Source of the DNA: Azospirillum endophyticum
GTDB lineage: Bacteria > Pseudomonadota > Alphaproteobacteria > Azospirillales > Azospirillaceae
Length of the DNA: 64,000 bases
Assembly (NCBI RefSeq): GCF_016595245.1
Contig: NZ_JAENHM010000025.1
Location: 124,001-188,000, forward strand
Direction: 5' to 3'
The notes beneath the pieces were generated by a model. That model was not told where the DNA came from, did not search any database, and saw only the letters and a program-made list of their open reading frames with translations. Of the stretch, positions 1-12,322 are shown piece after piece. The stretch's first letter is position 1. Every line of letters begins with the position of its first letter. The position numbers and the translations under genes are program-made.

Positions 1-972
<972 letters not shown>

Positions 973-976
<4 letters not shown>

Positions 977-1953
977 GCGACCAACTCGCGGCTTCCAAGC
1001 CCGTCATCACCGTCACGCTGAACCCCGCCATCGACCAGACCATCACGGTCGAGGCGCTGAAGCCGGGCAGCGTCCACCGTGCCAAGGCGGTGCGCCACAA
1101 TGCCGGCGGCAAGGGGGTGAACGTCGCCAGCTGCCTTGCCGACTGGGGTACGCCGGTGGTCGCCACCGGCCTGCTCGGCGCCGGAAACGCGGCACCCTTC
1201 GAGGCGCTGTTCCAGGCCAAGGGCATTGCCGACGCCTTCCTGCGGCTGCCGGGCGAGACGCGCGTCAACATCAAGATCGCCGACCTCGCCGCCAACGACA
1301 CCACGGACATCAACCTGCCGGGGCTCAACGCCGATGCCGGCGCGCTGAGCCGGGTGCAGGAGACGGTCCGGAGATTGATGGAACCGGGCACCTTGGTCCT
1401 GCTGGCCGGCAGCCTGCCCGAGGGGCTGCCGGCCGAGGCCTATGCCACCTTGACCGCCGACTTCACGCATGCCGGCGCCCGGGTCGTGCTGGACGGCAGC
1501 GGAGCGCCGCTGGCGGCGGCGCTGGCCTCCACCGGCGCGCTGCCCCACTGCATCAAGCCCAACCGGCACGAGCTGGAGGATTGGGCCGGCCGGCCGCTGC
1601 CGACCGATGCCGATCTTCTGGAGGCGGCACGCGGCCTGCACCGGCGCGGCGTGTCGGTGGTGGTCGTGTCGCTGGGCGCGGAGGGCGCGCTGTTCGTCGG
1701 CAGCGATTCGCAGGGCGCCCGTGCGCTGCATGGCCGGCTGCCGCCGGTCAACGCGCTGAGCACCGTCGGGGCGGGCGACGCAATGGTGGCGGGGCTGATC
1801 GCCGCCTTCCAGCAGGACGGCGGGCTGGAGGACGTCGCTCGGCTGTCGGTCGCCTTCGCCGCCGCCAAACTCGGCTGCTTCGGTCCCAACCTGCCCGATT
1901 CGGCGACGGTCCGGTCGCTCGCTGCACAGGTGGGGCTGACCGCGCTTGGCTGA
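973..1953 (+). CDS. fruK: 1-phosphofructokinase FruK
   Basis: A 326-residue PfkB-family sugar kinase that phosphorylates fructose 1-phosphate to fructose 1,6-bisphosphate in the cytoplasm. The N-terminal TLNPAIDQTI and the glycine-rich AGGKGVNVA segment bind substrate, and the C-terminal STVGAGDAMVAG holds the anion hole and catalytic Asp of the PfkB signature. Length matches the family. It starts in an ATGA overlap with fruB and is followed after 70 bp by fruA, giving the standard fruBKA order. No frame problem is visible. Confidence 0.96.
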
Positions 1954-2023
1954 GCGGTCGTGCGGCGTTCGACGAGATTCAACACAGTGACAGGCGCGGG
2001 GACGAACCCGCCAGGAGGAAACA

Positions 2024-3808
2024 ATGGCGAACCTGTTGGCCGTGATCGCGGCGGGCGATCTCACCACCCAGGCCGTTCTGGCGGCGGAGGCCCTGCGCAA
2101 GGCGGCGGCTTCCGCCGGCCATCGCATCCAGGTGGAGATCCGCACCAGCCTCGGCATCCAATCCCCGTTCGACGCCGCGGCATTGCCGGCGGCGGACGGC
2201 GTGATCCTCGTCGGCAGCGGCGACCTGAACGACGGCCGCTTCGCCGGGCTGAAGCGCAGCTCCGCCACGCTGGACGAGGTTCTGGGCAATCCCGGCGCCG
2301 TGCTGGAGAAGGCGCGCGGCTCCGCGTCCGGCAATCCCGCCGCCGCCCCGGCCGTTGCCGCCGGCCCGCGCAGGATCGTCGCCATCACCTCCTGCCCGAC
2401 GGGCATCGCCCACACCTTCATGGCGGCCGAGGGCATCCAGCAGGCGGCCACCGCGCTGGGCCACAAGGTCCGGGTGGAGACGCAAGGGTCCGTCGGTGCG
2501 CGCGACACGCTGACCGACGAGGAGATCCGCGAGGCCGACCTCGTCCTGATCGCCGCCGATACCCAGATCGACCTGTCCCGCTTCGCCGGCAAGCGCGTGT
2601 TCATGAGCGGCACCAAGCCCGCCATCAACGACGGCAAGGCCCTGGTCAACCGCGCCCTGTCCGAGGCGAAGCCGCATGGCGCTCCCAGCACCCCGCTGGC
2701 CGACGCCGTCGCCGCCGGCAAGGCCGAACGCTCGGCCCAGCGCACCGGCCCCTACAAGCACCTGATGACCGGCGTGTCCTTCATGCTGCCCTTCGTGGTG
2801 ACGGGCGGCCTGCTGATCGCACTCGCCTTCGCCTTGGGCGGCATCTACGTCTACGAGGAGTCCAACGCCGGCACGCTGGGCTATGCCCTGTTCCAGATCG
2901 GTGCCAAGGGGGCTTTCGCCCTGATGGTGCCGGCGCTGGCCGGCTACATCGCCTATTCGATCGCCGACCGTCCCGGCATCGCCCCCGGCATGGTGGGCGG
3001 CATGCTGGCCGGCAGCATCGGCGCCGGGTTCCTGGGCGGCATCGTCGCCGGCTTCATCGCCGGATACGGCACCGCCTTCCTCAACCGGCATATCAAGCTG
3101 CACCGCAACCTGGAAGGGCTGAAGCCGGTGCTGATCCTGCCGCTGCTGGGCTCTCTGCTGACCGGCCTGCTGATGATCTATGTCGTCGGCACCCCGGTCG
3201 CCGAGGCGTTGGCCTGGATGAGCGCCTGGCTGAAGGGCATGCAGGGCAGCAGCGCCATCCTGCTCGGCCTGCTGATCGGGGCGATGATGGCCTTCGACAT
3301 GGGCGGTCCGGTCAACAAGGCCGCCTATGCCTTCTCCACCGGCCTGATCGCCTCCCAGGTCTATACGCCGATGGCCGCCGCCATGGCCGCCGGCATGGTG
3401 CCGCCGCTGGGTCTGGCGCTCGCCACCAAGCTGTTCGCCGACCGCTTCACCCATGAGGAGCGCGAGGCCGGCAACGCCGCCGCGGTCCTGGGCATCGCTT
3501 TCATCACCGAAGGCGCCATTCCCTTCGCCGCCCGCGATCCCCTGCGCGTCATTCCGGCGCTGATGATCGGCGGCGCCCTGACCGGTGCGATGTCGATGGC
3601 GGTGGGTGCGGAGCTGAAGGTACCCCATGGCGGCGTCTTCGTCCTGCCGATCCCCAACGCGGTGACGCATCTGCTGGGCTATGTGGTGGCGCTGGTGGTC
3701 GGCACCGTGGTGACCGCCGTGGCCTTGCGCATCCTGAAGAAGCCGGTCACGGCGGCAGCGGAGACGGCTCCGAAGCCTGCCGCACAGGGGGCGGGCGCGC
3801 ACGCCTGA
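2024..3808 (+). CDS. fruA: PTS fructose transporter subunit IIBC, FruA
   Basis: A 594-residue membrane permease that takes up fructose and phosphorylates it to fructose 1-phosphate. Domain order is an inactive IIB-like domain (about 1-105, no Cys at the active-site position), a catalytic IIB domain (about 115-225) with the phosphorylated Cys124 in [14 protein letters not shown], and a IIC domain (about 240-575) with many hydrophobic helices and the sugar-binding stretch [14 protein letters not shown] good ribosome site (AGGAGG) lies 6 bases before the ATG. It ends the operon, and a strong terminator follows. Confidence 0.96.
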   Translation: MANLLAVIAAGDLTTQAVLAAEALRKAAASAGHRIQVEIRTSLGIQSPFDAAALPAADGVILVGSGDLNDGRFAGLKRSSATLDEVLGNPGAVLEKARGSASGNPAAAPAVAAGPRRIVAITSCPTGIAHTFMAAEGIQQAATALGHKVRVETQGSVGARDTLTDEEIREADLVLIAADTQIDLSRFAGKRVFMSGTKPAINDGKALVNRALSEAKPHGAPSTPLADAVAAGKAERSAQRTGPYKHLMTGVSFMLPFVVTGGLLIALAFALGGIYVYEESNAGTLGYALFQIGAKGAFALMVPALAGYIAYSIADRPGIAPGMVGGMLAGSIGAGFLGGIVAGFIAGYGTAFLNRHIKLHRNLEGLKPVLILPLLGSLLTGLLMIYVVGTPVAEALAWMSAWLKGMQGSSAILLGLLIGAMMAFDMGGPVNKAAYAFSTGLIASQVYTPMAAAMAAGMVPPLGLALATKLFADRFTHEEREAGNAAAVLGIAFITEGAIPFAARDPLRVIPALMIGGALTGAMSMAVGAELKVPHGGVFVLPIPNAVTHLLGYVVALVVGTVVTAVALRILKKPVTAAAETAPKPAAQGAGAHA

Positions 3809-3853
3809 TACTTCCCCCTCTGCATTTCCTCTCGGGGCGTCCTCCCGACCTTG

Positions 3854-3891
3854 CCCCCTCTCCGCACCCGCGGAGAGGGGGCTTCTTTTTC
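3854..3891 (+). terminator. Rho-independent terminator of fruBKA
   Basis: A perfect 12-bp stem (CCCCCTCTCCGC with GCGGAGAGGGGG) closes on a 4-base loop and is followed by CTTCTTTTTC. It lies 45 bp after the fruA stop. The arm sequence resembles the dispersed CCCTCTCC repeats seen elsewhere in the window, so it may be a repeat put to use as a terminator. Confidence 0.85.
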
Positions 3892-3980
3892 GGGAATTCG
3901 GCGCCGGCTTCCCTCGCATGATCGCGATCGACCAGGAGCTCCGTTCCAGGGCTTCTCTCTACCACCAGCGGTGACGGGGA

Positions 3981-4175
3981 TCAGGCGCCGACCAGGGCCA
4001 GGACGCCGACCGCGGCCAGGATGCACAAGGCGGCGAGCGCCAATTGCAGCCGCAGCCCGCAGGGGTTGGCCAAGGTCGGCGGCTGGTCGAAATCCTCGGT
4101 TGTCGACAGCCGTTCCAGCGCTTCACGCCGGAAAAGCCGCTCGGCGCTCTGCGGTTCACGTCCAAGCTGAGTCAT
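3981..4175 (-). pseudogene. Truncated NHLM-type HlyD family adaptor (N-terminal stump)
   Basis: A 64-residue frame. Residues near LFRREALERLSTTEDFDQ followed by a single membrane helix (LALAALCILAAVGVLALVGA) look like the first 60 residues of the HlyD-family secretion proteins of NHLM peptide export systems, which typically open LFRK-ALERLSSPEQLDQ before their only transmembrane helix. The stop comes directly after the helix; the several hundred residues of the periplasmic arm are missing and are not found in any frame towards fruA. It is divergent from the exporter genes. A TTG 51 bp further upstream would give 81 residues. It is either a relic of the adaptor gene or, less likely, a minimal membrane peptide kept by selection. 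The family call rests on remembered motif patterns. Confidence 0.6.
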
Positions 4176-4453
4176 CTGGGCCCTGGTTCCGAAGGATTTT
4201 GCGTAGGCGCCGAGGCTGCAATGCAAGAAATACTATTAAGAAGATGAAACAAATCCGTTTCCATCCTGACACGCCTTCTTGCTTGCACCTCGTTGTTTCG
4301 CGCGCATAATGGTTAGGGAGCATCTGGGTTGTCCAGCAGACTTCACTGGATGCCGGTGTCTTCGAGAGGGCGTTTTGTTGGAGTTGCGGACGTGAGGATA
4401 CCGGTCGGGACGGACGAGGGCGATGTGGCGCGTCACCGGGGGCCGGCCGGCTG

Positions 4454-5419
4454 ATGGCTGCTGCGGATCTCCTGTCGCCTGCCGATGTTTCCGTGATCGC
4501 CGGCCTTCGCATCTCGCCGCTTGCCGGCAGTGCGGTCGCCTTCGCCCCGCTCGGTTTTCCCCGTCTGGCTCCGGTTCTGGAACGGCTCTCGCCGCCATGG
4601 GTCGCCGTGGGCGCCACGATCGGCGGGTTGCCGGTCGGGCTGGCCCTGGGGCAGGCCGGCGATGGTGTGGCGAGGCTGCTGTCGCTGAAGGTCGCGCGCA
4701 GCCTGCGCAACCGTGGCATCGGCCGGTCGCTGGCCGCGGAATGGGAAAGGACCGCAGCCAAAGCCGGCGCGACCAGCCTGCGCGCCGGATTTTCGGACAA
4801 GCTGCCGCAGGGTGCAGCCCTGGCCGCGACCCTGTCGGCTGCCGGCTGGACACCGCCGCGCCTGACCCAGGTCTGGACCATGGGGGAGGCAGCGCGGATG
4901 GTCGAAGCGGTCGCCCGCTGGCCGTCGGTGGCCGGACGGCTGCGGGATCCCGAAGGATTCAGCTTCGAATCCTGGCGGTCGCCGGACGTCGACGACCGTG
5001 CCGCCATCGCCGCGCTGGCTGCCGAACCCGATCATCTGCCCTTGATGCACCCCGACTTGCGGGCGGAGCGGATCGAGCCCGCCTGCTCCATCGCGGTGCG
5101 GCGGCAGGGTGTGCTGGTCGGCTGGGTGCTGGCGGAGCGGACGGACCGCGTGCCGATCGACGGCTATCGCGACCGGCCGGCGATCGATTACCGCAGTGCC
5201 TATCTGGCGCGACACCTCTGGCACACGGGCGTGCTGGTCGGTGCCTATTGGCATGCCTACGCCCGGCAGGTCGCGGCTTTCGGACCGACGTCCATCGCCA
5301 TGTTCGGCACGATATTCCCCCGGATGATGGCGCTGGTGCGCCGCCGCTTCGCGCCGATTTCGCTGCGGGTGGACGAGACCTTCGAGATGACCCGCGAGAT
5401 TGCCCTCGGCTCCCCATGA
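4454..5419 (+). CDS. Tandem GNAT-fold acyltransferase, candidate RiPP-modifying enzyme
   Basis: A 321-residue protein with an acetyl-CoA-binding signature of the GNAT family near residues 75-95 (LKVARSLRNRGIGRSLAAEW) followed by a second half of similar size that probably folds as a second, degenerate GNAT domain. It is soluble with no signal peptide. It lies 93 bp upstream of a NHLP-leader precursor gene and the exporter, on the same strand. In known selidamide loci a GNAT-like maturase of this general size attaches a fatty acyl group to a Lys or ornithine side chain of the core peptide; that role here is inference. It could instead be a self-immunity acetyltransferase or an unrelated N-acyltransferase. 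Confidence 0.72.
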   Translation: MAAADLLSPADVSVIAGLRISPLAGSAVAFAPLGFPRLAPVLERLSPPWVAVGATIGGLPVGLALGQAGDGVARLLSLKVARSLRNRGIGRSLAAEWERTAAKAGATSLRAGFSDKLPQGAALAATLSAAGWTPPRLTQVWTMGEAARMVEAVARWPSVAGRLRDPEGFSFESWRSPDVDDRAAIAALAAEPDHLPLMHPDLRAERIEPACSIAVRRQGVLVGWVLAERTDRVPIDGYRDRPAIDYRSAYLARHLWHTGVLVGAYWHAYARQVAAFGPTSIAMFGTIFPRMMALVRRRFAPISLRVDETFEMTREIALGSP

Positions 5420-5512
5420 TCGCCGAACGGCATTCGCAACCGCGGCGGCCACCGGACTGTCTTCACCCCTTCCCCCTCTTTCATCCCACTGCCAACAGGA
5501 GCATTGTCCGAG

Positions 5513-5821
5513 ATGAACGGCACCGAATTGGAACAACTGTACGGCCAGGACGCGATCGCTGCCTTTGCAGAGCGGCTGAAGACCGACGAGGTCTTCCGAG
5601 CAGAGGCTCAGGCCGACCTGAATGCGGCGATCAAGCGCCACTACGATGTCGATCTTCCGGTGCCGATGCGTCTGACCGAGGTGAATGGTGACCTGATTGC
5701 CATTCCGGCCGACGACAGCCATACCGAACTGAGCGACGAGGAGTTGGACTTGGTTGCCGGCGGCTTCATTCCCCCGCCCTCCTTGGACAAGCGCGATGCG
5801 GGCCGTGCGCATTTCGGCTGA
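5513..5821 (+). CDS. RiPP precursor peptide with nitrile-hydratase-like leader and double-Gly site
   Basis: A 102-residue precursor. Residues 1-84 form the leader: an alpha-helical segment, then VDLPVPMRL and the conserved ELSDEELDLVAGG, whose Gly83-Gly84 is the expected cleavage site of a C39 peptidase. The predicted core is the 18 residues FIPPPSLDKRDAGRAHFG, with one Lys (Lys93), one Ser, three consecutive Pro and no Cys or Thr, so lanthionine or thiazole chemistry is unlikely. The ATG at 5513 is preferred over an in-frame TTG at 5504 because AGGAG at 5497-5501 is 11 bases from the ATG but only 2 from the TTG. The peptidase-ABC gene follows. Leader class is recognised from pattern; the core modification is inferred from the adjacent GNAT gene. 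Confidence 0.8.
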   Translation: MNGTELEQLYGQDAIAAFAERLKTDEVFRAEAQADLNAAIKRHYDVDLPVPMRLTEVNGDLIAIPADDSHTELSDEELDLVAGGFIPPPSLDKRDAGRAHFG

Positions 5822-5870
5822 GGAGAATCGGGCCGCCCGGCGGTAAGCCCCGTGGCTTCACCTTCCGGGA

Positions 5871-5927
5871 CTAGGCAGGTTTTCCGAACTCCGCCCACAC
5901 ATGGGCGGGCTCGGAAAACCTGCTTAG
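5871..5927 (+). promoter_or_regulatory. Large hairpin between precursor and exporter genes
   Basis: A 17-bp outer stem (5871-5887 with 5911-5927, all paired with one G-U) and an inner CCGCCCA/TGGGCGG stem (5891-5897 with 5902-5908) enclose a tiny loop. No T-run follows, so it is not a standard terminator. Its place 50 bp after the precursor stop and 14 bp before the exporter ATG suggests attenuation or mRNA 3'-end protection that makes precursor more abundant than exporter. Confidence 0.7.
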
Positions 5928-5941
5928 ACCGTCTTCCAGGA

Positions 5942-8017
5942 ATGTTCAAAGCCATATCATCGAAGCCGGTCCGCCAGGGCCGGCGGCAGACGGCGACGCC
6001 GGAACTGCGCCAGGGCGAAACCGCGGAATGCGGTCTGGCGGCGCTCGGCATCATGCTGGCGCATCATGGCCGGCCGGTGCCGCTGGAGCGGTTGCGGGCT
6101 GAAGCGGGATCGACCAGGCTTGGCGTCAATGCGCGTACCCTGGTCCGCATCGCCCGCGACCACGGCATGGTCGCCCGCGCCTTTCGCAAGGAGCCGGACG
6201 GCTTGTCGACGCTCGGCTTCCCGCTGATCGCCCACAGCCGATTCATCCATTTCCTGGTGGTCGAGGCTGAAACCCACGACGGGCTCCTGGTCAACGATCC
6301 GGCCCGCGGGCCGCATGTCATGGATTGGGACGAGGTCGAGGAATCCTTCACCGGCATCGTCATCACCATCGAGCCGTCGAACCCCGCCAAGCGGGCCTCG
6401 ACGGATGGCTGGCGTCCGCCGACGGTGGGTCTGGCTTTGGCCAAGCGGCTCGTGCCGTGCTGGGGAATCGTCGCCGCCGTCATGCTGTCGGCGATGTTCG
6501 CCCGCGCGGCGGGGGTCGGGGCGGCACTCGCCGCAGGGAACTGGGCCGACGGTCTTGCCGCTCCGATCCCGTTGGCCGTGGTCCTGACCGCCGCAATCGC
6601 GGGTGAATGGAGTTCGGGCAGGCTGGCCGCCTGCCTTGGCGAACGGCTGGCCGATGATGTTTCCACCGAGGCGTTCGAACGGCTGAGGCGGCTTTCTCCA
6701 ACCTGGTTCGCCCGGCGGGCCCCGGCGCAGGTGCTGGGGGTGCCGTTGGCGGGCAGGACGCTTCAGCGGCACATCGGCGCCGTCATGGCTCTGGTGGAGC
6801 TTCCGTTGCTGGTCTTGCCCGTCACGGCGTCGCTGTGGATCGATCCCCAGGCCGGGGTGGTGCTGACGCTCACCATCGTGCCGGCGCTGGCGGCGCTTGG
6901 CCTGGCGCATCTTCGGCGCGGCGGCGTCATTGCGCGGCCGGGAGAGCCGATGCCGCTGGTGCCGGATGGCGGAACCCTCACGACCCTCGACAGCCGAAGG
7001 ATGGGCGGGCGTGACGGCGAATTGCTGGCGCAACTCGCCGGACGTCATGCCGCGCAGACCGTCGCCGGACAAAGGGCCGTCGCCGTTCACGCGGGTCTGA
7101 CAGCGACCCTCATCGGCCTCGGCGCCAGCGGTGTCGGATTGGCTCTGCTGGCGGGAATCGCTGCCGTTGCCGCGGGCCGGATCGGGGCTGGCGGGGTGGT
7201 GACGCTTGCGGCACTGGCGTTGGCGGCGCACCGGCCGATTTCACGGTTGAGGAGCGCCGGAGCCGCGATCAAGGATCTGAAAGCCGCCCTGTATCGGCTG
7301 GACGACGCGGAGGTGGTCGCGACCGAAGCCGAGCTTCCCTGTTCGATGCGGCGGCCGGCGGCGCGCCTGTGCTTCCAGGCGGCCGGGTTCCGACCGTCGC
7401 CGCTGGCGCCGCCGGTCCTTTCCGGTATCGATCTGCGGCTGAAACCGGGGCAAATGTTGGGGGTGGACGGTCTTTCCGGCTCCGGCAAGTCGGTACTGGC
7501 CAAGCTCGCCTGCGGTCTGCTGGACGCGTCGTCCGGCAGCATCCTGCTGGACGGCGTGCCGGTGGCGACGGTTGCGCGCCATTGTCCCGGCGCGGTTGTT
7601 CTGGTCGACCGTTCCAGCCCGGTCACCGTCGGGACCGTCGCGGAAAACCTGCAAGTCGGCGACCGAGGCTTGAGGGACGGATCGCTGGTGGCGGCATTGG
7701 AGCAGGTCGGGCTGTGGAGCGACCTGGAGCCGCGCGGCGGCCTTGCCCTGGCGCTGAGCGATGGCGGCCCGGAACTCAGCGGGGGGCAACGGCGCCGGCT
7801 GGCCCTGGCCCGGGCGCTGCTGCGCGATCCGATCCTGCTCGTGATCGATGAGGCTCTCGATGCGTTGGAACCGGCGTTGGCCTGTCGAATTCTCGACCGG
7901 CTGCCGCGGTCGGACCGTGTCGTCCTGGTGACCAGCCGGCGCCCGGCGACGCTGGAGGGCTGCGACCATCGGTTGCGGCTCGATCCGTCGAATGCCGGAT
8001 CGGAGACGGTACGGTGA
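5942..8017 (+). CDS. NHLM-type peptidase-containing ABC transporter (C39 peptidase, permease, ATPase)
   Basis: A 691-residue exporter half that should cut the leader and move the peptide out of the cytoplasm. The C39 peptidase domain (about 18-140) has the full catalytic set: Gln24, Cys30 in GETAECGLAALG, His103 in IHFLVVEA and Asp119 in NDPARG. A membrane domain follows (about 165-430), then the nucleotide-binding domain with Walker A GLSGSGKS, signature LSGGQRRRLALARAL and Walker B ILLVIDEALDAL. An upstream in-frame GTG at 5852 would translate the hairpin 5871-5927 and is therefore not preferred, although the ribosome site before the ATG at 5942 is weak (AGGA directly adjacent). Its stop overlaps the start of the next ABC gene. 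Confidence 0.88.
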   Translation: MFKAISSKPVRQGRRQTATPELRQGETAECGLAALGIMLAHHGRPVPLERLRAEAGSTRLGVNARTLVRIARDHGMVARAFRKEPDGLSTLGFPLIAHSRFIHFLVVEAETHDGLLVNDPARGPHVMDWDEVEESFTGIVITIEPSNPAKRASTDGWRPPTVGLALAKRLVPCWGIVAAVMLSAMFARAAGVGAALAAGNWADGLAAPIPLAVVLTAAIAGEWSSGRLAACLGERLADDVSTEAFERLRRLSPTWFARRAPAQVLGVPLAGRTLQRHIGAVMALVELPLLVLPVTASLWIDPQAGVVLTLTIVPALAALGLAHLRRGGVIARPGEPMPLVPDGGTLTTLDSRRMGGRDGELLAQLAGRHAAQTVAGQRAVAVHAGLTATLIGLGASGVGLALLAGIAAVAAGRIGAGGVVTLAALALAAHRPISRLRSAGAAIKDLKAALYRLDDAEVVATEAELPCSMRRPAARLCFQAAGFRPSPLAPPVLSGIDLRLKPGQMLGVDGLSGSGKSVLAKLACGLLDASSGSILLDGVPVATVARHCPGAVVLVDRSSPVTVGTVAENLQVGDRGLRDGSLVAALEQVGLWSDLEPRGGLALALSDGGPELSGGQRRRLALARALLRDPILLVIDEALDALEPALACRILDRLPRSDRVVLVTSRRPATLEGCDHRLRLDPSNAGSETVR

Positions 8018-9990
8018 TCCAGCGCGGCATGGAGCATGGGCTGCGCCGCCTGATCCGCAGCGGCGGCGGGGAAGCGGAACTGCGCGTGGCGGCGCCGGCT
8101 TTCGGACTGCGCCTGCGCCGGGTCAGGCTGCGGCCCGGCCGCCGGGGGACGGTGCCATGGTGGGAGCGTGACCATGGGCCGCTCGTGGGGTTCAGGAGTG
8201 CCGACGGCGAACCGGTCCTGCTGCGTCCCGACGGCCGTTGCGGCTATCGCGCGGAGGATGCCGCCGGCTTATCCCGTCCGGTGGACGCCGTTCTTGCCGC
8301 AACCCTCTCCGCCGATGCCTGTGCGCCGGTCCGAACCGGTGGGCCTGCGCCGTTGACGCCTGCGCGGTGGCAGGGGTTTGCGTTGGCCGACGGCCGCGGG
8401 GACCGGATTCTGGCCCTGATGGCGGCGCTGTGCGCCGGCGTCGCGGCCGTGCTGCCGGCTGCGGCGATGCTTCTCTTGGGCGGGACGGCGATGGCGGGCG
8501 GTGCGGCGGCGCTCGGTTCCCTTGCCGCGGTTCTCCTGCTTGCGGCTGTGGCCGCCGGATTGTGCGAGCGGGTCCGGCGGATCGCCTCGGCCCGTTCGGG
8601 CGCGGTGTCGGACCTTGCGCTGCATGCCGTGATTTGGGAGCGCCTTTTCGCAGTTCCGCCGGGATTGCAGCGCACTGTCCCGGGTAGCGTCCAGGAGGAA
8701 CGGCTGCATGATGGGGTCACCGCCATGCAGTGGGCGGTCGCCCGTCGTCAGGCGATGACCGAGGCGTTGATCCGGCTGGCACCGGCGGTGGCTGCGATGG
8801 CCTGGGCCGCCCCATGGCCGGCGCTGGCGGGCGGATGCGTGGCCGCCGCGGGCGGGGCGATGCGTGCGTGGCTTCTGCGCCGATCCGACCGTTCGCAGCG
8901 AACGGAACGGGTGGCTGCGGCGTCCTCCTGGCACCGGCTGGAATTGGCCGCCGTCAGCCTGCCGCAGCTTCGCCTGCTGGGAGCCGGGGCCTGGGTGGTG
9001 GATCGGGCGGTGTCGACCTTGCGCGCCTTGTCCGCCCATGCCGGCCTTGCGGCGACGCGCAAGGCCGACGCCGATGCCGTCGCCTACGCCCTGATCCAGG
9101 TGGTGCCGCTTCTGGTCGGCGGACTGGCGATGCGGGAGGGGAGCGGAATGCCCGTCGCGGCGGCTGCCGCCTTGGCGGCGCTGCCGGCGCTCCAGGCGAT
9201 GCTCCGGCTGGCGGACGCCTTCGGCCGGCTTCCCGACGACGAGTTGGTCGCTCCCTTGCGCCCGCTTCTGGAAGCGGCAGCCGACAGCCCGGTCGACGCA
9301 GCGGATGCCGGACCGGTGGAGCGGCTGGACCTCTGCGACGTCACCTTCACCCATCCGGGCATGTCGGCACCTTGTCTGCACCGCGTGTCGCTCAGCCTCG
9401 CCCGAGGGCGGGTGGTGGCGGTGACCGGCCCGTCCGGCAGCGGAAAATCGACGCTGATCGCCCTGGCGCTCGGCCTTCTGCGGCCCGATTCGGGAATGTT
9501 GCGGATCAATGGCCGCGATCTTTCCACCCTGGATGCCGCCGCCGTCCGGGCCCGCATCGGCACCGTGCTGCAGGACGAGGAGATCGGGGTGGCGACCATC
9601 CGGTCCGTCATCCTGGGCATGGCGCCGCTGCCGGCGGAGCGCGCGTGGGAAGCGGCGCGGCTGGCACGGCTCGACGCCGACATCGCGGCGCTGCCGATGG
9701 GCATCCAGACCTTGGTGGCCGAGGGTGCCTTCCCGGCCGGATTGATGCAGCGGCTGCTGATCGCCCGCGCGCTCGCCCGCAATCCCGACATCCTCGTGCT
9801 GGACGAGGCGACCACCGCACTGGACGAGGATATGCAGGCAGCGCTCTTCGCCGATATGCGCGCCCGCGGCGTCGCCGTACTGGTGGCGAGCCACCGTCCG
9901 TCCACCCTGGCACTTGCCGACCATGTGCTCGATCTGTCGGCTGCGGCGCCCGTGGCCCAGCCATCCGGGAGTGCCGCGCCGCTCTCCTGA
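8014..9990 (+). CDS. Second NHLM-system ABC transporter, permease-ATPase
   Basis: A 658-residue protein starting at a GTG in a 4-base overlap with the peptidase-ABC gene. Residues 1-130 form a soluble N-terminal domain with DGEPVLLRPDGRCGYR, as in the second ABC component of NHLM systems; a membrane domain follows (about 130-410), then an ATPase with Walker A GPSGSGKST and Walker B ILVLDEATTALDE. The normal LSGGQ signature is replaced by FPAGLMQRLL, so this ATP site may be impaired and the pair of ABC proteins asymmetric. It is shorter than the usual members of this class as I remember them. It likely pairs with the upstream protein as a heterodimer. Confidence 0.82.
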   Translation: MIQRGMEHGLRRLIRSGGGEAELRVAAPAFGLRLRRVRLRPGRRGTVPWWERDHGPLVGFRSADGEPVLLRPDGRCGYRAEDAAGLSRPVDAVLAATLSADACAPVRTGGPAPLTPARWQGFALADGRGDRILALMAALCAGVAAVLPAAAMLLLGGTAMAGGAAALGSLAAVLLLAAVAAGLCERVRRIASARSGAVSDLALHAVIWERLFAVPPGLQRTVPGSVQEERLHDGVTAMQWAVARRQAMTEALIRLAPAVAAMAWAAPWPALAGGCVAAAGGAMRAWLLRRSDRSQRTERVAAASSWHRLELAAVSLPQLRLLGAGAWVVDRAVSTLRALSAHAGLAATRKADADAVAYALIQVVPLLVGGLAMREGSGMPVAAAAALAALPALQAMLRLADAFGRLPDDELVAPLRPLLEAAADSPVDAADAGPVERLDLCDVTFTHPGMSAPCLHRVSLSLARGRVVAVTGPSGSGKSTLIALALGLLRPDSGMLRINGRDLSTLDAAAVRARIGTVLQDEEIGVATIRSVILGMAPLPAERAWEAARLARLDADIAALPMGIQTLVAEGAFPAGLMQRLLIARALARNPDILVLDEATTALDEDMQAALFADMRARGVAVLVASHRPSTLALADHVLDLSAAAPVAQPSGSAAPLS

Positions 9991-10039
9991 CCGATTCATC
10001 GCTTCGGGAGGCATGCCGACGACGGGGCACCGGTCCCGC

Positions 10040-12237
<2,198 letters not shown>

Positions 12238-12245
12238 GGCGACGG

Positions 12246-12277
12246 GGTCTCCCTCTCCCGCTCCGGGGGAGGGAGAC
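12246..12277. repeat. CCCTCTCCC-type palindromic repeat (adhC-fghA gap)
   Basis: The arms GGTCTCCCTC and GAGGGAGACC form a hairpin just after the adhC stop. It shares the CCCTCTCCC core with repeats at 13200-13322, 16918-17096 and 59859-60002. It may lower read-through to fghA but lacks a T-run. Confidence 0.6.
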
Positions 12278-12322
12278 CTCCGGCCACCGATCTTGCGCCA
12301 GCGATCCTGCAAAGGCTTTTCC

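Noticed and set aside
3747-3965. Minus-strand frame just after the HlyD stump, considered as its continuation
   Set aside because: Its residues (many Arg and Pro, no lipoyl or coiled-coil pattern) do not look like an HlyD arm, and it runs into the fruA terminator.
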